From the NCBI GenBank assembly GCA_020723365.1, contig DYJB01000020.1, forward strand, positions 1 to 22,994: DNA of 22,994 nt, read 5' to 3'. Source of the stretch: Candidatus Aquidulcis sp. GTDB lineage: Bacteria > Chloroflexota > Anaerolineae > Anaerolineales > E44-bin32. The translations under genes and the position numbers were made by a program. Of this stretch, positions 22,286 to 22,994 are shown piece after piece (within the stretch, counting starts at the first letter, position 1; every line of letters starts with the position of its first letter). The notes under the pieces are model-generated. The model worked only from the letters and a program-made list of their open reading frames with translations, made no database searches and was not told the DNA's origin.

Positions 22286-22994
22286 CTAGGGGCGACGAGG
22301 CGGGCCGGACGAGGCGCGAACGATCAGTTGACCCGAAAGCTGGATACCGACCGGTGTCGAGCGGCCGTGCAATCGCTCCACCAGCGTGTCGGCGATCACC
22401 GCCCCGACCTCGCGCGGCGACTGACGCACGGTCGTCAGCGGCGGGGAGGCCTGAGCGGCTTCATCGATATCGTCAAAACCGACGATCGAGAGATCGGCGG
22501 GGACGTGCAGCCCCTGCTCGCGCACCAACCCCATGGCACCCAGGGCGCTCAGGTCGTTGGCGCAGAAGACTGCCGTGGGCCGGGCGGGCAGCGCCAGGAG
22601 TCTTTCCATCGCTGCCCGGCCGCCGCTCTGGGTGTAGTCACCGGGAACCGTCAGCGCCTCGTCGAGCGGGATGCCGTTGCGTTGCAGCGCACTGAGGTAG
22701 CCATTCAGCCGCCGCAGGCCGCTGGGGGCATCTTCCTGGCCCTTGATGAAGGCGATGCGTCGGTGCCCCAGGCTAACCAGATGCTCGACGGCCATGCGGG
22801 CCGTCTCCTCGTTGTTGGAGGTCACGCGATCCCAGTTGCCCGGCAGGCTGGCGTCATCCCCGAACTCTCCCAGAATGACCACCGGAACGGACTGGCCGAT
22901 CGAGGCGGTGACATGCTGGTGCGTGGCGTGATAGGGATGGAAGATGAGGCCGCTGATCCAGCCGGAGAGCGACTGCACGAAGCGCACCTCACGC
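22286..22994 (-). CDS. LacI-family transcriptional regulator, C-terminal part (cut by the window end)
   Basis: The 235 visible residues are the sugar-sensing periplasmic-binding-like domain. Landmarks are GWISGLIFHP, the ARMAVEHLVSLGHRRIAFI region, TAVFCANDLSALGAMGLVREQGLHVPADLSIVGFDDI, and the ending LTTVRQSPREVGA. The frame is open to the right edge, so the DNA-binding helix-turn-helix and about 100 residues lie outside. Members repress sugar-use genes until an inducer binds. It is encoded directly upstream of the dehydrogenase on the same strand and is the natural candidate to bind the palindrome near 16150. GntR-fused forms share this domain, so the HTH type is inferred. Confidence 0.85.
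   Translation of the reverse strand, partial: REVRFVQSLSGWISGLIFHPYHATHQHVTASIGQSVPVVILGEFGDDASLPGNWDRVTSNNEETARMAVEHLVSLGHRRIAFIKGQEDAPSGLRRLNGYLSALQRNGIPLDEALTVPGDYTQSGGRAAMERLLALPARPTAVFCANDLSALGAMGLVREQGLHVPADLSIVGFDDIDEAAQASPPLTTVRQSPREVGAVIADTLVERLHGRSTPVGIQLSGQLIVRASSGPPRRP

Noticed and set aside
1..22994. tRNA, rRNA, transposase or phage genes
   Set aside because: I found no cloverleaf-like sequence, rRNA segments, transposase motifs or attachment-site repeats.

Overview
The window is GC-rich bacterial DNA with densely packed genes, ATGA start/stop overlaps and Shine-Dalgarno (SD) sites. The gene set suggests the phylum Chloroflexota, probably an uncultured Anaerolineae-like lineage. 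The supporting traits are lipoproteins and secreted proteins with long Thr/Pro/Ala linkers, a DUF4230 protein, a CAP-domain protein, MalFG-type sugar importers and split transketolases. The taxonomic call is inference from style; there is no rRNA or tRNA gene to confirm it.

Region 1 (1-5960) holds cell-surface and housekeeping genes. On the minus strand are a DUF4230 membrane protein, a GT4 glycosyltransferase and a partial universal-stress-like reading frame at the left edge, which turns abruptly into a PQQ-propeller-like sequence. On the plus strand are a large secreted glycosidase-like protein (GH42-type layout) and a secreted CAP/SCP protein with a low-complexity linker. Both plus-strand genes are followed by hairpins.

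Region 2 (5966-22994) is a 17-kb block with every gene on the minus strand; it reads as a sugar import and catabolism island. In transcription order it holds a LacI-type regulator (cut by the window end), a zinc-less medium-chain dehydrogenase, a Gfo/Idh/MocA oxidoreductase, a GH4 NAD-dependent glycosidase, an amidohydrolase broken by a frameshift and a URO-D-family protein. A clear internal promoter with an AT-rich palindromic operator and a roughly 380-nt structured leader follows. Next come a sugar-binding lipoprotein, two permeases, an isochorismatase-like hydrolase, a two-subunit transketolase, an Asp/Glu-racemase-fold protein, an SDR, a transaldolase and a corrinoid-binding protein.

A plausible reading is that an unusual oligosaccharide or glycoside enters through the ABC importer, whose ATPase is not in the window. 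GH4 would cleave it, the three dehydrogenases would oxidise or epimerise it, and transketolase and transaldolase would reshuffle its carbon. The corrinoid protein and the URO-D-family protein suggest an added methyl-transfer step, for example removal of an O-methyl group. However, the URO-D protein lacks the HxC zinc motif of proven corrinoid methyltransferases, so this is a hypothesis. No sugar kinase is present.

The points most worth a second look are the structured leader with its operator, the pairing of methyl-transfer-type and pentose-type enzymes, the amidohydrolase frameshift, the 15-bp inverted repeat after the LacI gene and the chimeric reading frame at the left edge.
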